A stretch of 64,000 bases of DNA from Paenarthrobacter sp. AR 02. Lineage in GTDB: Bacteria > Actinomycetota > Actinomycetes > Actinomycetales > Micrococcaceae. This document shows positions 35,315 to 43,334 of the stretch, one piece after another. The position numbers were made by a program, and so were the translations under genes. The stretch lies in the NCBI RefSeq assembly GCF_021538675.1, contig NZ_JAJUKH010000003.1, positions 1 to 64,000 of the forward strand, given 5' to 3'. Each line of letters begins with the position of its first letter. Within the stretch, counting starts at the first letter, position 1. The notes below the pieces were generated by a model that did not search any database, was not told the origin of the DNA, and saw only the letters and a list, made by a program, of their open reading frames with translations.

Positions 35315-36316
35315 GTGCGCGCAACGGTCAAAGACGTGGCGCGCCGCGCCGGGGTTTCACCCAAAACTGTCTCCAACGTCATGAACGGCGTTGTACCCGT
35401 AGCTGCCCCCACGCGCCTCAGGGTGGAGCAGGCCATGGCCGAGCTGGACTATGTTCCCAATCTTTCGGCGCGGGGCCTCCGTAATGGGCGCTCCGGAGTG
35501 ATCGGCTTGGCCTTGCCTGACCTTGCCACCCCGTTCTCGGCAGAGCTTACCCAAAGCATCGTGGAGGTTGCCCACGCACAAGGCTTCAGCGTGCAAATCG
35601 AAGAGACCGGTTCCGATCCCCACCGGGAACATGAATTGATGACCCGCGCCCGGGCCAACCTCATCGATGGCTTGATCCTCAACCCCGTGGTGCTCAAGGA
35701 AAGTGCCGTGCAAATGGGTGTCGCACTGCCGCCGGTTGTCCTGCTTGGTGAGGTGACGCAGCAGTTGGCGGACCGGGTGTTCGTAGACAGTTTTGCTGCT
35801 GCCCGGGACATGACATTGGCGCTGGCCAAGCCCGGACGCCGGCGGATCGCTGTCCTGGGTGTCAATCGGGGCCGGCATTCTGCGACCGCCATCCAGCGGG
35901 CCGGCGGCTACGAGGCTGCGCTGCAGATCCTGGGCATACCCAAGGATGAGTCGCTGATGATTTCCTGCGACAGTTGGACGCCCGCCTCCGCCGCTGCGTC
36001 CCTCGCGGAATACCTGGACGCCAACCCCCTGCCCGACGCCCTCTTCTGCTTCACCGACTCCATGGCACTTGGCGCTTTGAACACGCTGTGGAAGCGGGGC
36101 GTGCGGGTCCCCGATGACATTGCCGTGGCCGGCTTCGATGACGTGAATGATGGGCGTTATGCCGTGCCGTCCCTGACCACCGTGTCCTTTGACAAGCGGG
36201 CCATAGCCACGCAGGCGCTCCGCTTGCTGACGGAGCGTATGTCCGACAGGAACCACGGGCAGAAGCTGGTTGAGATCGGCTACACCATTGAGGAGCGGGA
36301 CAGCAGCAAGTCCTGA
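35315..36316 (+). CDS. LacI family repressor of the arabinofuranosidase operon
   Basis: This 333-residue regulator starts at GTG with an AAGGGGTGG site upstream. The LacI helix-turn-helix (ATVKDVARRAGVSPKTVSNV) covers residues 2-22, the hinge helix (LSARGLRNGRSGVIGLALPD) follows, and the rest is the two-lobed sugar-binding domain. Two dyads in the next intergenic region are likely operators. By position it represses the importer and GH51 enzyme until an arabino-oligosaccharide or arabinose binds. Confidence 0.92.
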   Translation: MRATVKDVARRAGVSPKTVSNVMNGVVPVAAPTRLRVEQAMAELDYVPNLSARGLRNGRSGVIGLALPDLATPFSAELTQSIVEVAHAQGFSVQIEETGSDPHREHELMTRARANLIDGLILNPVVLKESAVQMGVALPPVVLLGEVTQQLADRVFVDSFAAARDMTLALAKPGRRRIAVLGVNRGRHSATAIQRAGGYEAALQILGIPKDESLMISCDSWTPASAAASLAEYLDANPLPDALFCFTDSMALGALNTLWKRGVRVPDDIAVAGFDDVNDGRYAVPSLTTVSFDKRAIATQALRLLTERMSDRNHGQKLVEIGYTIEERDSSKS

Positions 36317-36334
36317 AATGATAGCTCTCCCCTA

Positions 36335-36354
36335 AATTGTGTGCGCTAACAATT
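36335..36354. promoter_or_regulatory. Candidate LacI operator 1 before the arabinoside operon
   Basis: AATTGTGTGCGCTAACAATT is an imperfect 20-base palindrome centred on GCGC, like classical LacI/GalR sites. It lies 147 bases before the binding-protein gene. Confidence 0.6.
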
Positions 36355-36370
36355 TTCTCTTGCCCGATCG

Positions 36371-36386
36371 ATTACATCGTTGTAAT
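36371..36386. promoter_or_regulatory. Candidate LacI operator 2
   Basis: ATTACA and TGTAAT flank TCGT in a dyad 17 bases after the first candidate operator. Both sit in a likely promoter region. Confidence 0.45.
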
Positions 36387-36500
36387 GTGAGAGCTGCGTC
36401 ACCCCAGGGCCACCTTTTACCCGAGTGTGGGGCGCACCGGAGCCGGAATGATGCAGCGCAGCATGTGACCTTTCAGCGGACCCATCCAAAGGAGTGACGG

Positions 36501-37835
36501 GTGAAGCACTTTGAATCTTTGACCGGGAAACAGTTATCCCGGAGACAGCTATTGGCAGGATCAGCCCTTGTTGGCGGCGGGCTCATGGCCGCTACGCTCA
36601 CAGGCTGCGGGGGAGCGGCGCAGGCTGCTCCGGTGCAGGACATCGACTTCTGGCACCTGCTCTCAGGTGGTGATGGAATCAAGATGCAGGCCATGATCAA
36701 CGCCGCCAACCAAGCCAACCCCGGTTTCACGGTGCACCCCACGGTGCTCGCCTGGGGCCCGCCGTATTACACCAAATTGGCCATGGCCTCAGCGGGTGGC
36801 AGGCCGCCGGAGGTGGCGATCATGCACGCCAGCCGGGTGCCCGGGTACGCGCCCGGTGGACTGATTGAGCCGTGGGACCTGGATCTGCTGGCGGAAAATG
36901 GAGTCACTGCCGCGGATTTTGCGCCGAGGATCTGGGAGAAGAGCCAACAAGACGGCAAGGTGTTCTCCATTGCGCTGGATTCCCACCCGTTCATCATGTT
37001 CTACAACACGGATGTTGCAGCCAAAGCCGGCGTCCTGGGAAGCAACGGACAGCTGGGGGAAGTCAGCTCCCCGCAGGAGTTCAAGGCCATGGCATTGGAA
37101 ATGCAGAAGGTCACCAAGGCCCACGGCTTGTCCTTTGGCTACCTGGGCAGTGGTTCGCAGATGTGGCGCCTCTTCTACACCCTCTACAAGCAGCATGGCG
37201 CCGACATGGAACTGACTCCCGGGCAGCCGATGAAGGTTGACCGGGATGCTGCAGTCGAGTCCCTGGAGTTCATGGCCTCCCTCTTTGACGACACCATCGC
37301 GGCGCAGGCGGGCGACATCAGCACGGGCATCGCGGAATTCGCCCGCGGCAGCTCGGGGATGCTGTTCAGCGGTGTCTGGGAACTCCCCACCATGAAGAAA
37401 GCCGGCATTCCCGTGGATGCGGCCACCATTCCCACCCTCTACGGGACCCCTGCCTCCTATGCGGACTCGCACTCGTTCGTCCTCCCGCGGCAGTTGAACC
37501 ACAACGAGGACAAACGGAGGGACGTCTACAAATTCGTCACCGACGTCCTCAAGGGATCTTTGTCCTGGGCGGAAGCGGGGCACATCCCCGGATACCAGCC
37601 GGTGGTCCAGTCACAGGCCTACCGCGACCTCACTCCGCAGATCCACTACGCCAACGCGGCGGACATCATTGCCTACGACCCTGAGGCCTGGTTCAGCGGC
37701 TCCGGCTCGGATTGGCAGACCTACTTCGCGGAGAACGTGCAGAACGTACTCCTGGGAAGGGACAAGGCAGCTGCAGGTTGGGATGCCTTTGAACAACGCA
37801 CCAACACCCTGCTCTCCCGCCCCAACCCGGTTTAG
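36501..37835 (+). CDS. ABC sugar-binding lipoprotein (Tat-type signal)
   Basis: This 444-residue extracellular binding protein starts at GTG with AAAGGAG upstream. The N-terminus has SRRQLLAGSALVGGG, a twin-arginine signal, and the lipobox LTGC near residue 34, so it is exported folded and lipid-anchored. The mature part is a family 1 (MalE-type) sugar-binding protein. With the two permeases and GH51 enzyme it should take up arabino-oligosaccharides. Confidence 0.9.
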   Translation: MKHFESLTGKQLSRRQLLAGSALVGGGLMAATLTGCGGAAQAAPVQDIDFWHLLSGGDGIKMQAMINAANQANPGFTVHPTVLAWGPPYYTKLAMASAGGRPPEVAIMHASRVPGYAPGGLIEPWDLDLLAENGVTAADFAPRIWEKSQQDGKVFSIALDSHPFIMFYNTDVAAKAGVLGSNGQLGEVSSPQEFKAMALEMQKVTKAHGLSFGYLGSGSQMWRLFYTLYKQHGADMELTPGQPMKVDRDAAVESLEFMASLFDDTIAAQAGDISTGIAEFARGSSGMLFSGVWELPTMKKAGIPVDAATIPTLYGTPASYADSHSFVLPRQLNHNEDKRRDVYKFVTDVLKGSLSWAEAGHIPGYQPVVQSQAYRDLTPQIHYANAADIIAYDPEAWFSGSGSDWQTYFAENVQNVLLGRDKAAAGWDAFEQRTNTLLSRPNPV

Positions 37836-37871
37836 CCCGGCCCTACGCACCGCGCGACAAAGGAGTCCTTC

Positions 37872-38792
37872 ATGAGTACCTCTACCCTGTCCCGGCCCAG
37901 GCCGGAGAATCTGCGCACATCACTGAACCGCAGCAACAACAACCTAAGTGGTTGGGCCTTTGCTACGCCATTCCTGGTGTTCTTCCTCGTCTTCCTTGTT
38001 TGGCCCATCCTCTATGGCTTCTACATGAGCCTCACGGGCAAGTCCCTCACCGGCGCCAACGACAGCCTGATCGGATTCGCCAACTATGCAGAGGCCCTGG
38101 CCGACGCGGACATGTGGCATTCCCTGGGCAACACCCTGTACTTCACGGTGATCAGCACTGTTCCGTTGGTCCTGGTCGCCCTGGTGATGGCCGCGCTGCT
38201 CAACGTCGGACTGCCGGCCCAGTGGCTGTGGCGCCTGAGCTATTTTGCCCCGTACCTGCTGGCATCAACGGTGGTGAGCCTTTTCTTCACCTGGATGTAC
38301 AACCCGCAGCTGGGCCTGATCAACGAGTTCCTCACGGGCATCGGACTGCCCAGGGTTGCCTGGCTCAATGATCCCAACGTTGCCATGTGGGCGATCGTCA
38401 TCGCTACGCTGTGGTGGACGGTGGGTTTCAACTTCCTGCTCTATCTGGCCGCGATGCAGAACATTCCGGCCCAGCATTACGAGGCAGCGTCCCTGGATGG
38501 AGCCGGAGCCTGGCGCCAGTTCTTCTCCATCACGCTTCCGCAGCTCACTCCCACCACTGTGATGATCGTGCTGCTCCAGATCCTGGCATCCCTGAAAATC
38601 TTTGACCAGGTGTACCAAATGACCGCCGGCGGCCCGGCAGGATCCACCAGGCCCGTGGTGCAGTACATCTTCGAAACCGGGTTCACCGGCTACCGGCTGG
38701 GCTATTCCGCAGCCATCTCCTACATCTTCTTCGGACTGATCGTGGTTGTTTCGGTCATGCAGTTCGTCATCACCCGCCGCAGGAGTGCATAA
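37872..38792 (+). CDS. ABC sugar permease, MalF type
   Basis: This 306-residue permease has six membrane segments and the EAA motif QHYEAASLDGAGAWRQFFSITLP. A short cytosolic leader precedes the first helix (AFATPFLVFFLVFLVWPI). It is the first of two permeases between the binding protein and GH51 gene. Its ATPase is not encoded nearby. Confidence 0.92.
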   Translation: MSTSTLSRPRPENLRTSLNRSNNNLSGWAFATPFLVFFLVFLVWPILYGFYMSLTGKSLTGANDSLIGFANYAEALADADMWHSLGNTLYFTVISTVPLVLVALVMAALLNVGLPAQWLWRLSYFAPYLLASTVVSLFFTWMYNPQLGLINEFLTGIGLPRVAWLNDPNVAMWAIVIATLWWTVGFNFLLYLAAMQNIPAQHYEAASLDGAGAWRQFFSITLPQLTPTTVMIVLLQILASLKIFDQVYQMTAGGPAGSTRPVVQYIFETGFTGYRLGYSAAISYIFFGLIVVVSVMQFVITRRRSA

Positions 38793-38794
38793 CC

Positions 38795-39697
38795 ATGGCC
38801 ACAGCTACAATCACCCGTCCCGCACCACAAACCACCCAAGCCAGGAAATCCGGGTTCCGCCAGCCCCGCAGGAAACTGACGATCGGCAGGATCGCGGCAA
38901 TCGTCGTCGCCGGGTTCATCGCGGTGCTGTGGCTGATTCCCTTCGCCTGGGCCACGGTCACCGCTTTCAAGAGCGAAACGGATGCCGCGGCTCCGGACGT
39001 CACGTGGGTACCGCCGTCGGGCTTTACTCCGGACGCGTTCGTCAAGGTGTTCCAGGATGGCAACATCCCGCTCTGGACGTGGAACTCGCTGTACACCTCG
39101 GCGGCCATCACGGCCATCACCCTGGTGATCTCGGCCCTGGTTGCCTACGCCCTGTCGAGGATCGACTTCAAGGGCAAGAAAGTGCTGATGACGGTGATCA
39201 TCGCCTCGATCATCATCCCGCCACCCGTGCTGATCATCCCGTTGTTCTACCAAATGCTGGCATTGAACCTGGTCGATACGTCCTGGGCCATCATCCTCCC
39301 GCAGGTCATCCACCCGGCCATGGTGTTCGTGCTGAAAAAGTTCTTCGACCAGATCCCGCGGGAACTCGAGGAAGCGGCCGTGATGGACGGCGCCAGCCGC
39401 TTGCGGATCTTCACCCAAATCATCCTGCCGCTGTCCCGGCCCATCCTGGCCGCCGTCGCAATCTTCGTGTTCATCGGTGCGTGGAACAACTTCCTGTGGC
39501 CGTTCATCGCCACCAACGACGGCGGACTGCTGACGCTTCCGGTCGGCCTGCAGACCATCAAGAGCGCCTACGGAATCCAGTACGCGCAGAACATGGCGTC
39601 CGCGTTGCTCGCCGCTCTGCCGCTGATCCTCGTCTTCCTGTTCTTCCAGCGCCAGATCATCAAAGGCGTTGCGACGACGGGACTCGCCGGAACCTGA
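38795..39697 (+). CDS. ABC sugar permease, MalG type
   Basis: This 300-residue permease has six membrane segments and the EAA motif RELEEAAVMDGASRLRIFTQ. It starts 2 bases after the stop of the MalF-type gene, so the two are translationally coupled and form the heterodimeric channel. Confidence 0.92.
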   Translation: MATATITRPAPQTTQARKSGFRQPRRKLTIGRIAAIVVAGFIAVLWLIPFAWATVTAFKSETDAAAPDVTWVPPSGFTPDAFVKVFQDGNIPLWTWNSLYTSAAITAITLVISALVAYALSRIDFKGKKVLMTVIIASIIIPPPVLIIPLFYQMLALNLVDTSWAIILPQVIHPAMVFVLKKFFDQIPRELEEAAVMDGASRLRIFTQIILPLSRPILAAVAIFVFIGAWNNFLWPFIATNDGGLLTLPVGLQTIKSAYGIQYAQNMASALLAALPLILVFLFFQRQIIKGVATTGLAGT

Positions 39698-39748
39698 CCG
39701 GCACCTTTCAGACCCCACACCCAGACCTGAAACCAACCAAGGAGATCC

Positions 39749-41287
39749 ATGTCCCGCGCACGCATCACCCTCGACCGCGACTTCACCATTGGCGAGGTCC
39801 CCCGACGACTCTTCGGCTCCTTCGTGGAGCACATGGGCCGCTGTGTCTACACCGGGATTTACGAACCCGGCCACCCCGAAGCCGACCAGAACGGCTTCCG
39901 CCAGGATGTCCTGAAGCTCGTCAAGGAACTCGGCGCCACCGTGATCCGCTACCCGGGCGGCAACTTCGTTTCCGGGTACAACTGGGAAGACGGCGTGGGC
40001 CCCGTCGAAAACCGGCCGCGCCGCCTGGACGGCGCCTGGCACACCGTAGAGACCAACGCCTTTGGCCTGCACGAGTTCGTGGACTGGTCAAAGCAGGCAG
40101 GCACCGAAATCATGGAAGCCATCAACCTGGGCACCAGGGGAGTGGACGCAGCCCGGGAAATCGTGGAATACGCCAACCACCCCGGCGGCACCTACCTCTC
40201 GGACCTCAGGGCCAAGAATGGACACAAGGACCCGTTCAACATCAAGCTGTGGTGCCTGGGCAACGAGCTGGACGGGCCGTGGCAGATCGGCCACAAGACC
40301 GCCGACGAATACGGCCGGCTGGCGCAGGAAGCAGCGAAGGCCATGCGGTTCGTGGACCCCTCGCTGGAGCTTGTGGCCTGCGGCAGTTCCAGCTCCTCGA
40401 TGCCCACGTTCGGTGCCTGGGAGCAGACCGTCCTCACCCACACCTACGAGGAGGTGGACTACGTATCCCTCCACGCCTACTACCAGGAGCACGATGGCGA
40501 CGTGGGCAGCTTCCTGGCATCCGCCGTCGATACCGACTACTTCATTGAGTCGGTGATCGCCACCGCGGATGCGGTGCGGGCCAAGGGCAAGCACAAGAAG
40601 CACATCAACCTGTCCTTCGATGAGTGGAACGTCTGGTACCAGCGCGGCCTGGATACCGAGGACCAGCCCCACAATGTCATCAAGGCCGGTTGGCGTGAGC
40701 ACCCCCGCGTGATCGAAGACAAGTACAACGTGACCGACGCCGTGGTGGTTGGGACCCTGCTGAACTCGCTGCTGCGGCACGGCGATCGCGTCAAGATCGC
40801 CAACCAGGCGCAGCTGGTCAACGTGATTGCGCCGATCCTGTCGGAGGAGAACGGCCCGGCCTGGAAACAGACCATCTTCCACCCGTTCTCGCGCATGGCT
40901 GAGCTTGCCAAGGGCCAGATCCTTCGGCTCTCCGTGAACTCGGACAAGTACTCGAATGATCGATTCGGTGACACGGACCTGGTGGACGTCAGCGCCACCT
41001 GGGACGAGGAAACAGGGCGAGTGGCACTGTTCTTCGCGAACCGCGGCTTGGAAGAAGCGGCCGACGTCGAGGTATCGCTTCGCGGTTTCGACGCCCGCCA
41101 GGTACTCCGCGCCGAGGTCCTGGAAATCCCTGAGGGCGGCGATCGTTTCACCATCAACAGCCAGGAACAGCCGGGCCGGGTGGGCCTCACGGCACTCGAT
41201 GGGGTGAAGGCAAGCGGCTCGGAGCTGCGCCTGGCGCTGCCCGCATTGTCCTGGGCCGTCGTCGAGCTTGAGGTTGTGAAAGCCTAG
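39749..41287 (+). CDS. abfA: GH51 alpha-L-arabinofuranosidase
   Basis: This 512-residue cytosolic enzyme removes arabinofuranosyl groups from imported arabino-oligosaccharides. Key parts are FGSFVEHMGRCVYTGIYEP at the start of the barrel, the acid/base Glu173 in LWCLGNELDGPW and the nucleophile Glu292 in SFDEWNVWY; a C-terminal beta-sandwich completes the fold. There is no signal peptide, matching the import-then-cleave logic of the operon. It is the last gene before a strong terminator. Confidence 0.95.
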   Translation: MSRARITLDRDFTIGEVPRRLFGSFVEHMGRCVYTGIYEPGHPEADQNGFRQDVLKLVKELGATVIRYPGGNFVSGYNWEDGVGPVENRPRRLDGAWHTVETNAFGLHEFVDWSKQAGTEIMEAINLGTRGVDAAREIVEYANHPGGTYLSDLRAKNGHKDPFNIKLWCLGNELDGPWQIGHKTADEYGRLAQEAAKAMRFVDPSLELVACGSSSSSMPTFGAWEQTVLTHTYEEVDYVSLHAYYQEHDGDVGSFLASAVDTDYFIESVIATADAVRAKGKHKKHINLSFDEWNVWYQRGLDTEDQPHNVIKAGWREHPRVIEDKYNVTDAVVVGTLLNSLLRHGDRVKIANQAQLVNVIAPILSEENGPAWKQTIFHPFSRMAELAKGQILRLSVNSDKYSNDRFGDTDLVDVSATWDEETGRVALFFANRGLEEAADVEVSLRGFDARQVLRAEVLEIPEGGDRFTINSQEQPGRVGLTALDGVKASGSELRLALPALSWAVVELEVVKA

Positions 41288-41306
41288 AGCTCGCCGTAAA
41301 AGAAGC

Positions 41307-41367
41307 AACGCGGGGTTACTTACGGCCCATCCGGAAGGGATTTGTGGGCCGTAAGTGACCCCGCGTT
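41307..41367. terminator. Bidirectional terminator between abfA and the FrnE-type gene
   Basis: Arms of 23 bases (41307-41329 and 41345-41367) pair with one G-T mismatch. The hairpin begins 20 bases after the abfA stop and ends 5 bases before the convergent gene's stop. Confidence 0.85.
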
Positions 41368-41371
41368 TGGC

Positions 41372-42070
41372 CTAGACGGCGCAGCCGTCAGGGCCGCAGG
41401 CCTCGGCGTCCGAAGCGCCCACCGGGATAAGGGGGTTGGCTTCCTGCCACGCCTGGTTCAGTGCCTGGCTGAAAAGTTCGGCGGGCTGGGCGCCCGAGAT
41501 GCCGTACTTGCGGTCGATGACGAAGAACGGGACGCCGGTGACTCCGATGGCGCGGGCTTCGTTGATGTCCTGGTTGACCTCGTCCGTGTACTTGTCGGAC
41601 GTGAACAGTTCGGCCACCTCTTCGGCCGGCAGTTCAAGTGCGGCGCCAAGCCCGGTGAGGTATTCCTTGTTGCCGATGTCCTTGCCGTGCTCGAAGTGGG
41701 CGCTCAGCAGTTGCTCCTTGGCGGCGTCCTGCTTGCCATGCCGGGAAGCGAGGTGGATCAGCCGGTGCGCCGTGAAACTGTTGGCCACCACAACTTTGTC
41801 GAACTGGTAATCCAGGCCTTCGCCCTTGGCAGTCTCCGTGACGTGGCCGAACATCTGCTTGACCTGCTCCGGTGCCATTCCCTTGCGCTTGCTCAGGTAG
41901 TCCAGTTCGGTGCCGTCGTAGTGCTCGGGAACGGACGGATCCAGCTGGTAGCTCTTCCACTCAACATCCACCGAATCACGGTGCGGGAACTGCGCCAGCG
42001 CCGTCTCGAAACGGCGCTTGCCGATGTAGCACCAAGGACACGCGACGTCTGACCAGATCTCAATCTTCAT
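41372..42070 (-). CDS. FrnE-type DsbA-family oxidoreductase
   Basis: This 232-residue cytosolic protein has the thioredoxin-fold active site Cys11-Pro-Trp-Cys14 (SDVACPWCYIGKRR) and the cis-proline region GVTGVPFFVID. FrnE-like proteins act as disulfide isomerases or in redox stress. The last residues contain a second close cysteine pair, CGPDGC, that may bind metal or act as a resolving pair. It is transcribed alone. Confidence 0.92.
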   Translation of the reverse strand: MKIEIWSDVACPWCYIGKRRFETALAQFPHRDSVDVEWKSYQLDPSVPEHYDGTELDYLSKRKGMAPEQVKQMFGHVTETAKGEGLDYQFDKVVVANSFTAHRLIHLASRHGKQDAAKEQLLSAHFEHGKDIGNKEYLTGLGAALELPAEEVAELFTSDKYTDEVNQDINEARAIGVTGVPFFVIDRKYGISGAQPAELFSQALNQAWQEANPLIPVGASDAEACGPDGCAV

Positions 42071-42228
42071 GATGGCTGAAACGCCCTAGCGGGAGACGGC
42101 ATTCCGGGAGCGTGCTGTTAGTTTCCTCACTCAGGCCCAGAGTGTTGCCGGAGGTCCCGCCCAGGAATATGTTTAGAGGAGGTTGAGCAGCCAGCCTTTT
42201 CACCGGGGGCATACGCGGAGAAGACCTC

Positions 42229-43311
42229 GTGCGAATCGGACTCATTGTTGGACCCTGGTTTACCGTCCCGCCCGAGAAGTATGGCGGAACTGAACGCGTC
42301 GTTGACGCCTTGGCCTGTGCACTCTCGGATGCCGGCCATGACGTCCTCCTGGCAACATCATCGGACAGCACCTGCCCTGTGCCCCAGCTTCCGGGATTCG
42401 GCCCCAGCGAGCCCGAGGATGTTGGCCTCAGCTTGAGCGAACTGGCCCATGTCATCAAGGCTTACAAGGGGCTTCGGGGCGTGGATATCATCCATGACCA
42501 CACCCTTGCCGGCCCGCTCTACGCGCATCGGCCCCCGAACATCCCCGTGGTGACCACCATCCATGGCCAACTGACCCCACGATCCGAGGGCCTCTACCGG
42601 GATATGGCCCACGACACCGGCATCATCGCGATTTCCCGCGACCAATGCAGCCGCGTCCAGGACCTCCCGGTATCCGCCGTAATCCACCACGGCATCGACC
42701 TCTCCGCAGTGGCTGTTGGTAAGGGAACCGGCGGTTATGCCTGCTTTGTTGGACGGATGTGCCCGGACAAAGGACTCATGGAAGCGGTGGGGATCGCCCG
42801 GGAAGTCGGCGTGCCGCTCCGCATAGCGGCGAAGATGCAGGCTCCCGACGAGCAGGAATACTTCCGTGACGTGGTGCAGCCCGCACTGGGCACTGACGAA
42901 GAATTCCTTGGCGAATTGTCCGACCCGGAAAAATACCAACTCATGGGCGATGCGACTGTCCTCCTGAACCCCATCCAATGGGCAGAACCCTTCGGCCTGG
43001 TCATGATTGAATCGTTGGCCACCGGCACTCCCGTACTGACCACGCCCATGGGTGCCGCGCCGGAAATCGTGAGCCACGGTGTCACCGGCTACGTGGCGCC
43101 GGCAAATGAGCTGGCGGGCTTCATGGGGTCGATTGGATCCTTGAGCCGCGCAGCCTGCCGCCACGAAGTCGAGGAATCCTTCAGCGCCGCAAGAATGGCG
43201 GCGGACCATCTGGAGCTCTACGCCAAGGTGATCGAACAATTCGGGGGTACAGGGCTTCCCGTCGGCCGGAACTTGCAAGAGAATCAGAGGCAAGCTCCCA
43301 TCAACCTGTGA
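42229..43311 (+). CDS. GT4-family glycosyltransferase
   Basis: This 360-residue GT-B enzyme starts at GTG. The N-domain begins RIGLIVGPWFTVPPEKYGGT with the donor/acceptor loop YGGTERVV. The C-domain has the nucleotide-sugar site with EPFGLVMIESLATGTPV (EX7E pattern). It lies 23 bases before the glucosidase gene in an apparent operon. The partner suggests a role with alpha-glucans or glycoside storage; the acceptor is unknown. Confidence 0.88.
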   Translation: MRIGLIVGPWFTVPPEKYGGTERVVDALACALSDAGHDVLLATSSDSTCPVPQLPGFGPSEPEDVGLSLSELAHVIKAYKGLRGVDIIHDHTLAGPLYAHRPPNIPVVTTIHGQLTPRSEGLYRDMAHDTGIIAISRDQCSRVQDLPVSAVIHHGIDLSAVAVGKGTGGYACFVGRMCPDKGLMEAVGIAREVGVPLRIAAKMQAPDEQEYFRDVVQPALGTDEEFLGELSDPEKYQLMGDATVLLNPIQWAEPFGLVMIESLATGTPVLTTPMGAAPEIVSHGVTGYVAPANELAGFMGSIGSLSRAACRHEVEESFSAARMAADHLELYAKVIEQFGGTGLPVGRNLQENQRQAPINL

Positions 43312-43334
43312 TCGACACCCAGGAAGAAGGACGT

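Noticed and set aside
38746..40548. 600-codon frame overlapping the MalG permease and GH51 genes on the same strand
   Set aside because: It is very rich in Arg/Pro/His, typical of a shifted frame of GC-rich genes, and both true genes have full family motifs.
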